Assembly: GCF_001698815.1 (NCBI RefSeq)
Contig: NZ_LGSI01000051.1
Coordinates: forward strand, 186,001-250,000
Reading direction: 5' to 3'
DNA length: 64,000 nt
DNA from: Pseudomonas syringae
Lineage (GTDB): Bacteria; Pseudomonadota; Gammaproteobacteria; Pseudomonadales; Pseudomonadaceae
In this document: piece after piece, positions 50,668 to 58,190 of the stretch
Numbering within the stretch: position 1 is the stretch's first letter
Layout: every line of letters begins with the position of its first letter
Program-made: the position numbers and the translations under genes
The notes under the pieces: model-generated
Told to the model about the DNA's origin: nothing
What the model saw: the letters and a program-made list of their open reading frames with translations, nothing else
Databases searched by the model: none

Positions 50668-51498
50668 ATGAGAGCAGTCATGGGTTTTACCAGTGCTCTT
50701 GGACTCACCTTGTGTGCCTCGGCGTTCAGTCTGAGCGTGTGGGCTGCCGATGTTCCGGGCAGTCGCGATCTGGATATCGTGCCGCGCCTGACCGACGCTG
50801 AAATTGTCGACTACCGCCCGGTTGCGGAGCTCGAACGTATCTATCCCATGGGCTCGATCCGCAAGATCAGCGGTCAGCTGCGCTTTGATGGTCAGGTCAG
50901 CGCCCGTGGCAATGTCACCGGCGTGACCTATCAAATGCCCGCCGAACGCACTTCCGATGAGGCCTTTACCGCCGCTCGCGAAGCCCTCCAGGCCCAGGGC
51001 GCGGAACTGCTGTTCTGGTGCCAGGCGCGCGATTGCGGCGAAAGCAGCCTGTGGGCCAATGAAGTATTCGGCAATTCCAAGCTCTACGGGGCGGATGAAC
51101 AGCAAGCTTACTTGCTGCTGCGTCTGGCAGAGCCGAAAAGTGACACGCTGGTGGCCTTGTACAGCATCACCCGTGGCAACCGCCGCGCGTATCTGCATGT
51201 CGAACAGTTCGATTCGGCCGCACCGTTAGGCGATCTGTTGCCGACCTCGGCGACGCTGCTGCGGCAACTCAAGAGCACCGGCAAACTGGCGCTGCCACGG
51301 CTGGCCGGGGCGCCACAGGACATTTGGGTGACACTGGTTTCCAGAGGCCTGAATCTGGACAGCTCATTGCGGGTGACCATTGGCGGCGCCGATGCCGAAG
51401 CGTGGCGTCAGGCATTGATTGCCAAAGGCGTACGCGCGGCGCGGCTCGAAGCGGGCGGGGGGGACAAGCCGGGCCTGTTCATCGACGTCATACGTTGA
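50668..51498 (+). CDS. DUF4892 exported protein
   Basis: A 276-residue protein with a signal peptide ending near SVWAADVPG (about 27). The body has YRPVAELERIYPMGSIRKISG, SDEAFTAAREALQAQGAELLFWCQARDCGESSLWANEVF and YLLLRLAEP, the pattern of DUF4892. The pair of cysteines in CQARDC may form a disulfide. Function is unknown. An ATG at 50680 has the better ribosome site (GAGAG), but the start at 50668 supplies the positive charge of the signal peptide; the start is open. Confidence 0.78.
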   Translation: MRAVMGFTSALGLTLCASAFSLSVWAADVPGSRDLDIVPRLTDAEIVDYRPVAELERIYPMGSIRKISGQLRFDGQVSARGNVTGVTYQMPAERTSDEAFTAAREALQAQGAELLFWCQARDCGESSLWANEVFGNSKLYGADEQQAYLLLRLAEPKSDTLVALYSITRGNRRAYLHVEQFDSAAPLGDLLPTSATLLRQLKSTGKLALPRLAGAPQDIWVTLVSRGLNLDSSLRVTIGGADAEAWRQALIAKGVRAARLEAGGGDKPGLFIDVIR

Positions 51499-51540
51499 CC
51501 GAACTCACCTGAACCGGCACTGAATCCACTTTTGCACACA

Positions 51541-51567
51541 GCGAACACTGACGCGTTCAGTGTTCGC
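51541..51567. other. Perfect hairpin between DUF4892 and AI-2E transporter genes
   Basis: GCGAACACTGA, loop CGCGT, TCAGTGTTCGC: an exact 11-bp stem with no T-run directly after it. It could be a weak terminator, an operator or a leader hairpin of the next gene. Confidence 0.45.
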
Positions 51568-51611
51568 CGTTATGCTCTGCGCTTCTGATCTTCTTTTTAC
51601 TGGATAGACCC

Positions 51612-52658
51612 ATGCTCAATAACGATCGCCTGTTGGTGCAGATCCTGCTCCTGGCGTTGCTCAGTGCGTGTGTCTGGGTGATGGCGCCGTTCTGGTCGGC
51701 GTTGTTCTGGGGCGCGGTGCTGGCGTTTGCCAGCTGGCCGCTGATGCGCCTGTTGACGCGCTGGTTCAAGGGCCGCGAGTCGCTGGCGGCGCTGGTGCTG
51801 ACGCTGGGCTGGATGCTGCTGGTCGCGGCGCCGCTGGTCTGGCTGGGATTCAATCTGGCCGATCATGTGCGTGACGCCACGGCCTTCATCAAGGATGTGC
51901 AGGTCGACGGTTTACCTGATCCACCCACCTGGCTGGTCGGGGTTCCGTTCGTGGGCGAGCGGCTGGTGGCGTTCTGGAACACCATCGATCAGCAGGGCGC
52001 GGCGATGATTACCACGCTACGGCCTTATCTGGGTCAGGTAGGTAACTGGTTGCTGGCACGCAGCGCGCAGATTGGCGGAGGGATTCTGGAGCTGACCTTG
52101 AGTCTGGTCTTCGTGTTCTTCTTCTACCGCGACGGGCCGCGATTGGCCGCATTCGTGCTCAGCCTGCTGGAGCGCTTGATTGGCGAGCGCGCCGAGTATT
52201 ACCTGGAACTGGTAGCGGGCACGGTACAGCGCGTGGTCAATGGCGTGATCGGGACAGCGGCGGCGCAAGCGGTCCTGGCGCTGATCGGCTTCTTGATCGC
52301 AGGTGTGCCGGGCGCCTTGGTGCTGGGCATCATGACGTTCCTGTTCAGCCTGATTCCCATGGGGCCGCCGCTGATCTGGATTCCGGCCACCGCCTGGCTG
52401 GCGTGGAATGGCGAATACGGAATGGCGATTTTCCTCGGGCTTTGGGGCATGTTCATCATCAGCGGCGTGGACAACGTGCTCAAGCCATACCTGATCAGTC
52501 GCGGCGGCAACCTGCCGTTGGTGATCGTGTTGCTGGGTGTCTTTGGCGGCTTGCTGGCCTTTGGTTTCATCGGCCTGTTCATCGGCCCGACGTTGCTGGC
52601 GGTGGCGTATAGCTTGTTGACTGATTGGGTACGCGGGGCTCGGACGGTTCAGCGCTAA
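51612..52658 (+). CDS. AI-2E/PerM-family transporter
   Basis: A 348-residue inner-membrane protein with about eight hydrophobic segments: two near the start (about 7-60), one at about 65-85, one at about 150-175 and a C-terminal group (about 205-335). SLVFVFFFYRDGP and GNLPLVIVLLGVFGGLLAFGFIGLFIGPTLLAVA are typical of the family (formerly UPF0118, YdiK/PerM). Members export diverse compounds or ions; AI-2 export is proven for few. Role here is unknown. Confidence 0.86.
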   Translation: MLNNDRLLVQILLLALLSACVWVMAPFWSALFWGAVLAFASWPLMRLLTRWFKGRESLAALVLTLGWMLLVAAPLVWLGFNLADHVRDATAFIKDVQVDGLPDPPTWLVGVPFVGERLVAFWNTIDQQGAAMITTLRPYLGQVGNWLLARSAQIGGGILELTLSLVFVFFFYRDGPRLAAFVLSLLERLIGERAEYYLELVAGTVQRVVNGVIGTAAAQAVLALIGFLIAGVPGALVLGIMTFLFSLIPMGPPLIWIPATAWLAWNGEYGMAIFLGLWGMFIISGVDNVLKPYLISRGGNLPLVIVLLGVFGGLLAFGFIGLFIGPTLLAVAYSLLTDWVRGARTVQR

Positions 52659-52681
52659 GCGCTGTTCGAAGTTGAATAGAT

Positions 52682-52777
52682 CCCGTAGGACCGGCTTTAG
52701 CCGGGAGGAGTCCGGTACATTCGCAGCAGTTGCGTCGTCAGACCCTCCGCCCTCCCGGCTAAAGCCGGTCCTACGGG
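52682..52777. repeat. REP pair between converging genes
   Basis: CCCGTAGGACCGGCTTTAGC and its inverse GCTAAAGCCGGTCCTACGGG, a nearly perfect pair about 45 bases apart, between the transporter and EF-hand genes. Confidence 0.87.
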
Positions 52778-52836
52778 TTGTGTGATGAGGGTCAAGACGG
52801 TATCTACGGGGATTGGTTTTTTCCGTGATCCCCCCC

Positions 52837-53709
52837 TTACGCCGCGACGTTCAGGTATTTGCCAACCGGCTTGCTACCTTCAGTGTCATAACGCTCGCTC
52901 AATGCCGCAACCATCTTGCTCAATGCCTGAGCCGCTGCATCTTTGCTGCCGGTCTGGTTGCTGTCCTGCGGCGACAGCGCTGCCATCAGTTCATCAACGC
53001 TGACACTGTCGTTGCTGTCTGAATCCAGTGCGCTGAACAGCGAGCTGGCATTGGTCGTGCTGGTGCTCGTAGTGCTGGAATCGCTCGACGTGCTGCTTGC
53101 GGAGTCCAGGGCGCTGGTCAGTTCGGTGGCGCTGATGGCACCGCTGCCGTCGGTGTCCAGCGCGCTCATCAATTGTGCACTGGTGTCGGCGGCGGACGGA
53201 GGTGGCGGTGGCGGTTGCTGCGGTTGCAGGGCGGCGGTCAGTTCGTCGAGGCTGACGGTGCCGTCCTCGTTGGTGTCCAGCGCATCGAACACTTGGGAGC
53301 TGTCGGCGCTGCTGCCGGCGCTGGTCAGGCCGGCGGTCAGTTCATCGCTGCTGATCGTGCCATCGTCGTCACTGTCCAGAGAACTGAGCAGGTTTTCGGC
53401 GACGTCAGTGTCCGGTTCCATCTGCCGTGGAGGCGGTGGTGCCATCGCGGCCAGTTCGTCGGCATCCAGACTGTCATCGTCATTGCTGTCCAGATCGCTG
53501 AACGCTTTGCTCAGGCTGACCGTGATCCCGTCTTTACTGTCGGAGGACGATACCGCCGAACTCAGTTCGTCCTTGCTGATACTGCCGTCGCCGTCGGTGT
53601 CGAGCTTGGCCAGTAACTGCTCCTGGAATTTCTTGCTGCTCGCGCTCGAGGTTGCGCTCGCGCTCGTGCTGGTATAGCTCGAATAACTATTACTGACGCC
53701 ACTGATCAT
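52837..53709 (-). CDS. Six-EF-hand calcium-binding protein, XopAW type
   Basis: A 290-residue acidic, Ser/Thr/Asp-rich protein with six EF-hand loops at residues about 37-48, 74-85, 112-123, 145-156, 185-196 and 229-240 (for example DTDGDGSISKDE and DTNEDGTVSLDE). Two Pro-rich stretches (91-94 and 167-171) separate pairs. The Ser-rich first 25 residues lack a Sec signal. The architecture matches proteins annotated as XopAW-family calcium-binding effectors. No type III secretion genes are in the window, so secretion is unproven. I start at 53709 (MISGVSNSYS) because GGGAG is eight bases upstream; an ATG five codons earlier has none. Confidence 0.82.
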   Translation of the reverse strand: MISGVSNSYSSYTSTSASATSSASSKKFQEQLLAKLDTDGDGSISKDELSSAVSSSDSKDGITVSLSKAFSDLDSNDDDSLDADELAAMAPPPPRQMEPDTDVAENLLSSLDSDDDGTISSDELTAGLTSAGSSADSSQVFDALDTNEDGTVSLDELTAALQPQQPPPPPPSAADTSAQLMSALDTDGSGAISATELTSALDSASSTSSDSSTTSTSTTNASSLFSALDSDSNDSVSVDELMAALSPQDSNQTGSKDAAAQALSKMVAALSERYDTEGSKPVGKYLNVAA

Positions 53710-53826
53710 CGGGCGAACTCCCATCAGGTTGGATTGGGCCGGTGGCGGTGCACCGGCTTATGCAGACTCAAGGCGGGAGTTGTCGAGGGTATGTAAGGTT
53801 TGTATCGCGCCAGACACACGGGCGGA

Positions 53827-54882
53827 TCAACGACGAGGCAGGTCCAGGAGCACAGTCAGACCGCCGCCGGGTGTTTGTTCCAAGGTCAGGTCGCCACCCA
53901 TGCGCCGCGCGGCGTCCCGGGCAATGGTCATGCCCATGCCGACGCCGCCGGAGTTGCGATTGCGCGAGCCTTCCAGGCGATAGAAAGGTTCGAACACCGT
54001 CTCATGGTGCTCGACGGCAATGCCTGGCCCGTTGTCGACCACAGCAACGGTCACGTGATCGTCCTGGTCCTGAATATCGACCCGCGCCTGCCCGGCATAG
54101 CGCAAGGCATTGTCGATCAGGTTGTTGATGCAGGAACGCAAAGCCATGGGCTGGATTTTCAACGGTTTGCAGCCGCCGTTGCATTGCACGTCGTCGCCAT
54201 TGTCCTGAGCGTTTTCGGTCAAGGATTCGATCAGCGCCTGCAGGTCGAACAGCTGCAGGTCTTCGCTGTTGCGCTGCTCATTGAGGTAGGTCAGCGTAGC
54301 GTCGAGCATGCCGATCATGTCGTTGAGGTCCTGGCTCATCTGCGTGTGCAGTTTCGGTTCGTCGATCTGCTCGACTCGCAGTTTCAGGCGCGACAACGGC
54401 GTGCGCAAATCATGAGACACCGCCGCCAGTATGCGGCCGCGCTGCTTCACTTGATCGCGGATGCGTTCCTGCATCAGGTTGAAGGTCTGCGCGGCCTGAC
54501 GCACCTCGCGCGGGCCGCTGACTTCCAGTGGCGGACTGTCGAGATTTTCGCTGAGCCGCTCGGCGGCCTCGCTCAAGCGCTGGATCGGCCGGCTCAACGC
54601 TTTGGCGCCGTACCAGGCAGCAATCACCAGGGTAATCGTTTGAAAAAACAGCGGCACGACAGGCCCACCAAATAGCGGTGGTTTCCGTTGGGGCGTGCGT
54701 GGCTCAGGGCGCTCACCCTGAAATTCGGCAGATTGATGCTGAGGGTTGGCAGTCTCCAGAGGCGGCGGAGGCGGGAAGCCATACATCGTGAACCACGTGA
54801 ACGCCAGCAGATGCGCCAGAAAAATAGCGACCAACGCCCCACCGAACAGGCGGGCGAACAGGGTATCTGCGGAGCGAATCAA
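53827..54882 (-). CDS. Sensor histidine kinase
   Basis: A 351-residue kinase: TM1 about 13-33, a short Pro-rich periplasmic loop (about 34-73, with FPPPPPLE), TM2 about 74-92, HAMP about 93-145. HisKA contains H157 in AAVSHDLRTPLSRLK. The ATPase has NLIDNALRY (N box), VVDNGPGI and GGVGMGMTIARD (G boxes). The small sensor loop suggests sensing of a periplasmic ion, stress or a membrane signal. It overlaps the regulator gene by four bases. The specific signal and pathway are not recognised. Confidence 0.9.
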   Translation of the reverse strand: MIRSADTLFARLFGGALVAIFLAHLLAFTWFTMYGFPPPPPLETANPQHQSAEFQGERPEPRTPQRKPPLFGGPVVPLFFQTITLVIAAWYGAKALSRPIQRLSEAAERLSENLDSPPLEVSGPREVRQAAQTFNLMQERIRDQVKQRGRILAAVSHDLRTPLSRLKLRVEQIDEPKLHTQMSQDLNDMIGMLDATLTYLNEQRNSEDLQLFDLQALIESLTENAQDNGDDVQCNGGCKPLKIQPMALRSCINNLIDNALRYAGQARVDIQDQDDHVTVAVVDNGPGIAVEHHETVFEPFYRLEGSRNRNSGGVGMGMTIARDAARRMGGDLTLEQTPGGGLTVLLDLPRR

Positions 54883-55631
54883 CCAATGTCCCTGGCGTCG
54901 AACAGATAGCCTTCGCCGCGTACGGTCTTGATCAGTTGCGGGTTCTTCGGATCGTCGCCGAGCTTCTGGCGCAGGCGCGAGACCAGCAAGTCGATGCTGC
55001 GATCAAAGGCTTCGATGGAACGACCGCGTGCGGCATCCAGCAACTGTTCGCGACTCAGCACCCGGCGCGGACGTTCCAGAAAGACCCGCAGCAAGCGGAA
55101 TTCGGCGTTGGACAGCGGCACGACCAGGCCGTCGGCGGCGGTCAGCTGACGCAGCACGCTGTTCAGGCGCCAGGCATCGAAACGCACGGTGGAGCGCTGA
55201 TCGTTGCGGTCGTCGCGTACCCGGCGCAGCACGGTCTGAATTCGCGCCACCAGCTCACGAGGTTCGAACGGCTTGGCCATGTAATCGTCGGCGCCCAGTT
55301 CCAGGCCGATAATGCGGTCGGTGGGTTCGCAACGGGCAGTGAGCATCAGGATCGGGATGTCCGACGTGCCGCGCAGCCAGCGACACAGCGACAGGCCATC
55401 TTCGCCCGGCAGCATCAGGTCCAGCACGACCACGTCGAAGGTTTCTTCTTCCAACGCCTTGCGCATTTCGGTGCCATCGGTCACGCCCCGACACTGAATG
55501 TTGAAGCGTGCCAGGTAGTCGCAGAGCAGTTCGCGGATGGGTACATCGTCATCGACGATCAAGGCGCGCGTGTTCCAGCGCTGATCTGCAATCGGCGCGT
55601 TGTCTGTAGGAATGTCGGTGCTTGCTTGCAT
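54879..55631 (-). CDS. OmpR-family response regulator
   Basis: A 250-residue partner of the kinase next to it. The receiver has DDD (about 27-29), phospho-aspartate D71 in VVVLDLMLPGEDG and the lysine in YMAKPFEPREL. The winged-helix DNA-binding domain (about 155-248) ends with LLVSRLRQKLGDDPKNPQLIKTVRGEGYLF. I chose the ATG at 55631 because it gives the usual length; GTG 55664 and ATG 55661 are in frame upstream and no start has a strong ribosome site. Targets are unknown; the EF-hand gene is nearby in the same direction. Confidence 0.9.
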   Translation of the reverse strand: MQASTDIPTDNAPIADQRWNTRALIVDDDVPIRELLCDYLARFNIQCRGVTDGTEMRKALEEETFDVVVLDLMLPGEDGLSLCRWLRGTSDIPILMLTARCEPTDRIIGLELGADDYMAKPFEPRELVARIQTVLRRVRDDRNDQRSTVRFDAWRLNSVLRQLTAADGLVVPLSNAEFRLLRVFLERPRRVLSREQLLDAARGRSIEAFDRSIDLLVSRLRQKLGDDPKNPQLIKTVRGEGYLFDARDIG

Positions 55632-55794
55632 GATGCGACTGCCGCCTGGTGATGCCGCCATCACTGGCCGCTATTGATGATCAACGCCCCTGCATGCTAC
55701 TTCGCCGGGAGGCGCGGCGGAAGGGTGGGGTGATCGGATGTCGGGGGAATGTCTGGAATGTATCGGGAATGGTACAAAGACCCGCATCAGAGTG

Positions 55795-56061
55795 TCATTC
55801 CAGCAAAATTACCCGCTGCTCAATGGCCTTGATCAAAGCGGCCCTGAGGGAATTAACCCCGAATTTACGGCGAATGTTGCACATGTGGAAATTGACCGCT
55901 GCTTCCGTCCGATCCTGAATGCGCGAGATCTCCCAGGCGGATTTACCCAGCGCCGCCCATTGCAGGACTTCCATTTCCTTGGCGGTCAATTGCACGGTCG
56001 GCGTGCCCATGTGCCAATGGGCGTTCGCTGCGGGGGCGGTTTTCTGTGCTGAATGATTCAT
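55795..56061 (-). CDS. Solo LuxR-type HTH regulator
   Basis: Only 88 residues: a short N-terminal tail, then a LuxR/NarL HTH (about 27-85) with LTAKEMEVLQWAALGKSAWEISRI and VNFHMCNIRRKFGVNSLRAAL. It has no autoinducer-binding or receiver domain, so its activity must be set by expression or by a partner. GGAG six bases before the ATG at 56061 supports this start over one four codons earlier. The gene lies between the two-component system and kdp, reading away from kdp. Confidence 0.83.
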   Translation of the reverse strand: MNHSAQKTAPAANAHWHMGTPTVQLTAKEMEVLQWAALGKSAWEISRIQDRTEAAVNFHMCNIRRKFGVNSLRAALIKAIEQRVILLE

Positions 56062-56165
56062 CGTCGACTCCATGTCGTGTGTTACGCCTCGTCACGATAA
56101 CGCCTTGTGCCGCATCTGGAACCTGTAAGAAGTAACAGGTGGCACGGTGGCAGCAATCCAGAGAT

Positions 56166-56258
56166 CCGTTGGAGCGAGGCTTGCCCGCGAAGAACGATAA
56201 CGCGGTATATGTGCCACACCGCGGTGACTGATTCGCGGGCAAGCCTCGCTCCAACGGG
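56166..56258. repeat. REP pair upstream of kdpF
   Basis: CGTTGGAGCGAGGCTTGCCC at the left and GGGCAAGCCTCGCTCCAACG at the right: near-perfect inverses about 50 bases apart, same type as at 46751. Confidence 0.87.
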
Positions 56259-56280
56259 TTTGCAGCGTTCCACTCCCATT

Positions 56281-56332
56281 TTTACGCCTTCTTTACGCCG
56301 CACCACACCCGTCGATCTCGTTCCTTTACACC
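56281..56332 (+). promoter_or_regulatory. Candidate KdpE-binding repeats
   Basis: TTTACGCC occurs at 56281-56288 and 56292-56299, and TTTACACC at 56325-56332. The starts are 11 and 33 bases apart, so all three lie on one face of the helix. The E. coli KdpE site also contains TTTACACC-like words. OmpR-family regulators bind such direct repeats, about 55-107 bases before the kdpF start. Confidence 0.5.
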
Positions 56333-56387
56333 CTCTCTCCCGACAATGGCTCACACGCGGCAATCGCCGCAGCGACGGAGTATTTCG

Positions 56388-56477
56388 ATGAGCGTTCTGG
56401 ATGGGGTGTCCCTGCTATTGGCGGCAGGGCTGTTCATTTACTTGCTGGTTGCGCTGCTACGCGCAGGCCGGACTTAG
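56388..56477 (+). CDS. kdpF: KdpF, small subunit of the K+-transporting ATPase
   Basis: A 29-residue peptide, one membrane helix (LLLAAGLFIYLLVALL) with a positive C-terminal end (RAGRT). It stabilises the KdpFABC complex. GGAG seven bases before the ATG is a good ribosome site, and the stop codon lies inside the kdpA ribosome site (TAGGAG). The position directly before kdpA settles the identity. Confidence 0.92.
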   Translation: MSVLDGVSLLLAAGLFIYLLVALLRAGRT

Positions 56478-56485
56478 GAGCAGCC

Positions 56486-58180
56486 ATGCACAGTTATGAC
56501 TATCTATTGATCCTGGCTTTCCTGGCGCTGGTGCTGTTGCCCGCGCCGCTGCTGGGGCGTTTCTATTATCGGGTCGTTGAAGGCGAGCGGACCTGGCTGA
56601 CGCCGGTGCTGCGTCCAGTGGAAAACATCTGCTATCGCCTGTCGGGCATTGATCCGAAGATCGAGCAGAACTGGAAAACCTATCTGCTCGCGCTGCTGGC
56701 CTTCAACCTGGCCGGTTTCGTCCTGTTGTTTGCTATGTTGCTCGGGCAGGGCGCGCTGCCACTCAACCCGCAACAGTTGCCGGGCATGGAATGGTCGCTG
56801 GCGTTCAACACAGCGATGAGTTTCGTCACCAACACCAACTGGCAGAGCTACAGCGGTGAAGCGTCGTTGAGCTACTTGAGCCAGATGGTCGGCCTGACCG
56901 TGCAGAACTTCGTCAGTGCCGCGACGGGCATCGCCGTATTGCTCGCGTTTTGTCGTGGTATCAGTCGTCGCTCGACGCAAAACCTCGGCAACTTCTGGGC
57001 GGACATGACCCGTGTCACGCTCTACGGGCTGTTGCCGCTGTGCATCGTGTTCGCGCTGTTTCTGGTCTGGCAGGGTGTGCCACAGAGCTTCGCCCATTAC
57101 ATTGATGCCGTGACCCTGCAAGGCGCCGATCAAAGTCTGCCCATGGGCCCGGCTGCCAGCCAGATTGCGATCAAGCAATTGGGCACTAATGGCGGCGGCT
57201 TCTTCGGCGTCAACTCGGCGCATCCGTTCGAGAACCCGACGGCGTGGAGCAACCTGTTCGAATTGGTGTCGATCCTGTTGATTCCGGCGGCGCTGGTATT
57301 CACCTTTGGCCATTACGTGAAAGACCTGCGGCAGAGTCGGGCAATCGTCGCCTGCATGCTGGTCTTGCTGTTGATCGGCGGCGGCGTATCGCTGTGGGCC
57401 GAATATCAGCCAAACCCGACGCTGAACATCGCCAGCGTGGAGCAGACCGCGCCGCTTGAAGGCAAGGAAAGTCGCTTCGGCACCACTGCGACTGTGCTCT
57501 GGGCGACGGCTACCACGGCGGCTTCCAACGGCTCGGTGAACGCCATGCACGACAGCCTTAACCCGCTGACCGGCATGGTCGCCCTGGCCAACATGATGGT
57601 CGGCGAAGTGATCTTCGGCGGCGTCGGCGTGGGCCTCAACGGCATGCTGCTCAACGTGTTGATCGCGGTATTTCTGGCGGGCCTGATGATCGGCCGCACC
57701 CCGGAATATCTCGGCAAAAAGTTGCAGGCCCCTGAGGTCAAGCTGCTGGTCGCTACGCTGCTGGTCATGCCGGTGGGCGTGCTGGTACTCGGCGCAGTGG
57801 CGGCCAGTCTGCCCGGGCCGCTGGCGTCGGTGAGCAATCCCGGCCCGCACGGTTTCAGCCAACTGTTGTACGCCTACACCTCGGCCACCGCCAACAACGG
57901 CTCGGCGTTCGGTGGTTTCAGCGCCAACACCGTGTTCCATAACCTGATGCTCAGCCTGGCGATGTTTATCGGCCGCTTCGGTTACATCCTGCCGGTCATG
58001 GCCCTGGCCGGGAGCCTTGCGATGAAAAAAACCGCGCCGCTGGGCCTGAACAGCTTCCCGACCCACGGCCCGCTGTTTGTCACTTTGCTGACCGTGACCA
58101 TTTTGCTGGTGGGCGGCTTGACCTTCCTGCCGACCCTGGCACTGGGGCCGATTGCCGAACACTTGAGCCTGGGCTTCTGA
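56486..58180 (+). CDS. kdpA: K+-transporting ATPase, potassium-binding subunit
   Basis: A 564-residue membrane channel-like subunit of KdpFABC, with about ten helices and four pore-loop repeats carrying the selectivity residues: TNTNWQSYSG (about 112), TNGGGFFGVNSAHPFENPT (about 232), ATTAASNGS (about 342) and TSATANNGSAFGG (about 468). High-affinity K+ uptake at low external potassium. The AGGAG before the ATG overlaps the kdpF stop. Confidence 0.97.
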   Translation: MHSYDYLLILAFLALVLLPAPLLGRFYYRVVEGERTWLTPVLRPVENICYRLSGIDPKIEQNWKTYLLALLAFNLAGFVLLFAMLLGQGALPLNPQQLPGMEWSLAFNTAMSFVTNTNWQSYSGEASLSYLSQMVGLTVQNFVSAATGIAVLLAFCRGISRRSTQNLGNFWADMTRVTLYGLLPLCIVFALFLVWQGVPQSFAHYIDAVTLQGADQSLPMGPAASQIAIKQLGTNGGGFFGVNSAHPFENPTAWSNLFELVSILLIPAALVFTFGHYVKDLRQSRAIVACMLVLLLIGGGVSLWAEYQPNPTLNIASVEQTAPLEGKESRFGTTATVLWATATTAASNGSVNAMHDSLNPLTGMVALANMMVGEVIFGGVGVGLNGMLLNVLIAVFLAGLMIGRTPEYLGKKLQAPEVKLLVATLLVMPVGVLVLGAVAASLPGPLASVSNPGPHGFSQLLYAYTSATANNGSAFGGFSANTVFHNLMLSLAMFIGRFGYILPVMALAGSLAMKKTAPLGLNSFPTHGPLFVTLLTVTILLVGGLTFLPTLALGPIAEHLSLGF

Positions 58181-58190
58181 GGAACCGATC

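Larger units (their letters stand above)
56062..56387. other. Region between the LuxR-type gene and kdpF
   Basis: The 326 bases contain a REP pair, 11-bp-phased direct repeats and the kdp promoter region (listed separately). I see no gene. No clean sigma-70 boxes could be assigned; a weak activator-dependent promoter is expected for kdp. Confidence 0.55.
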
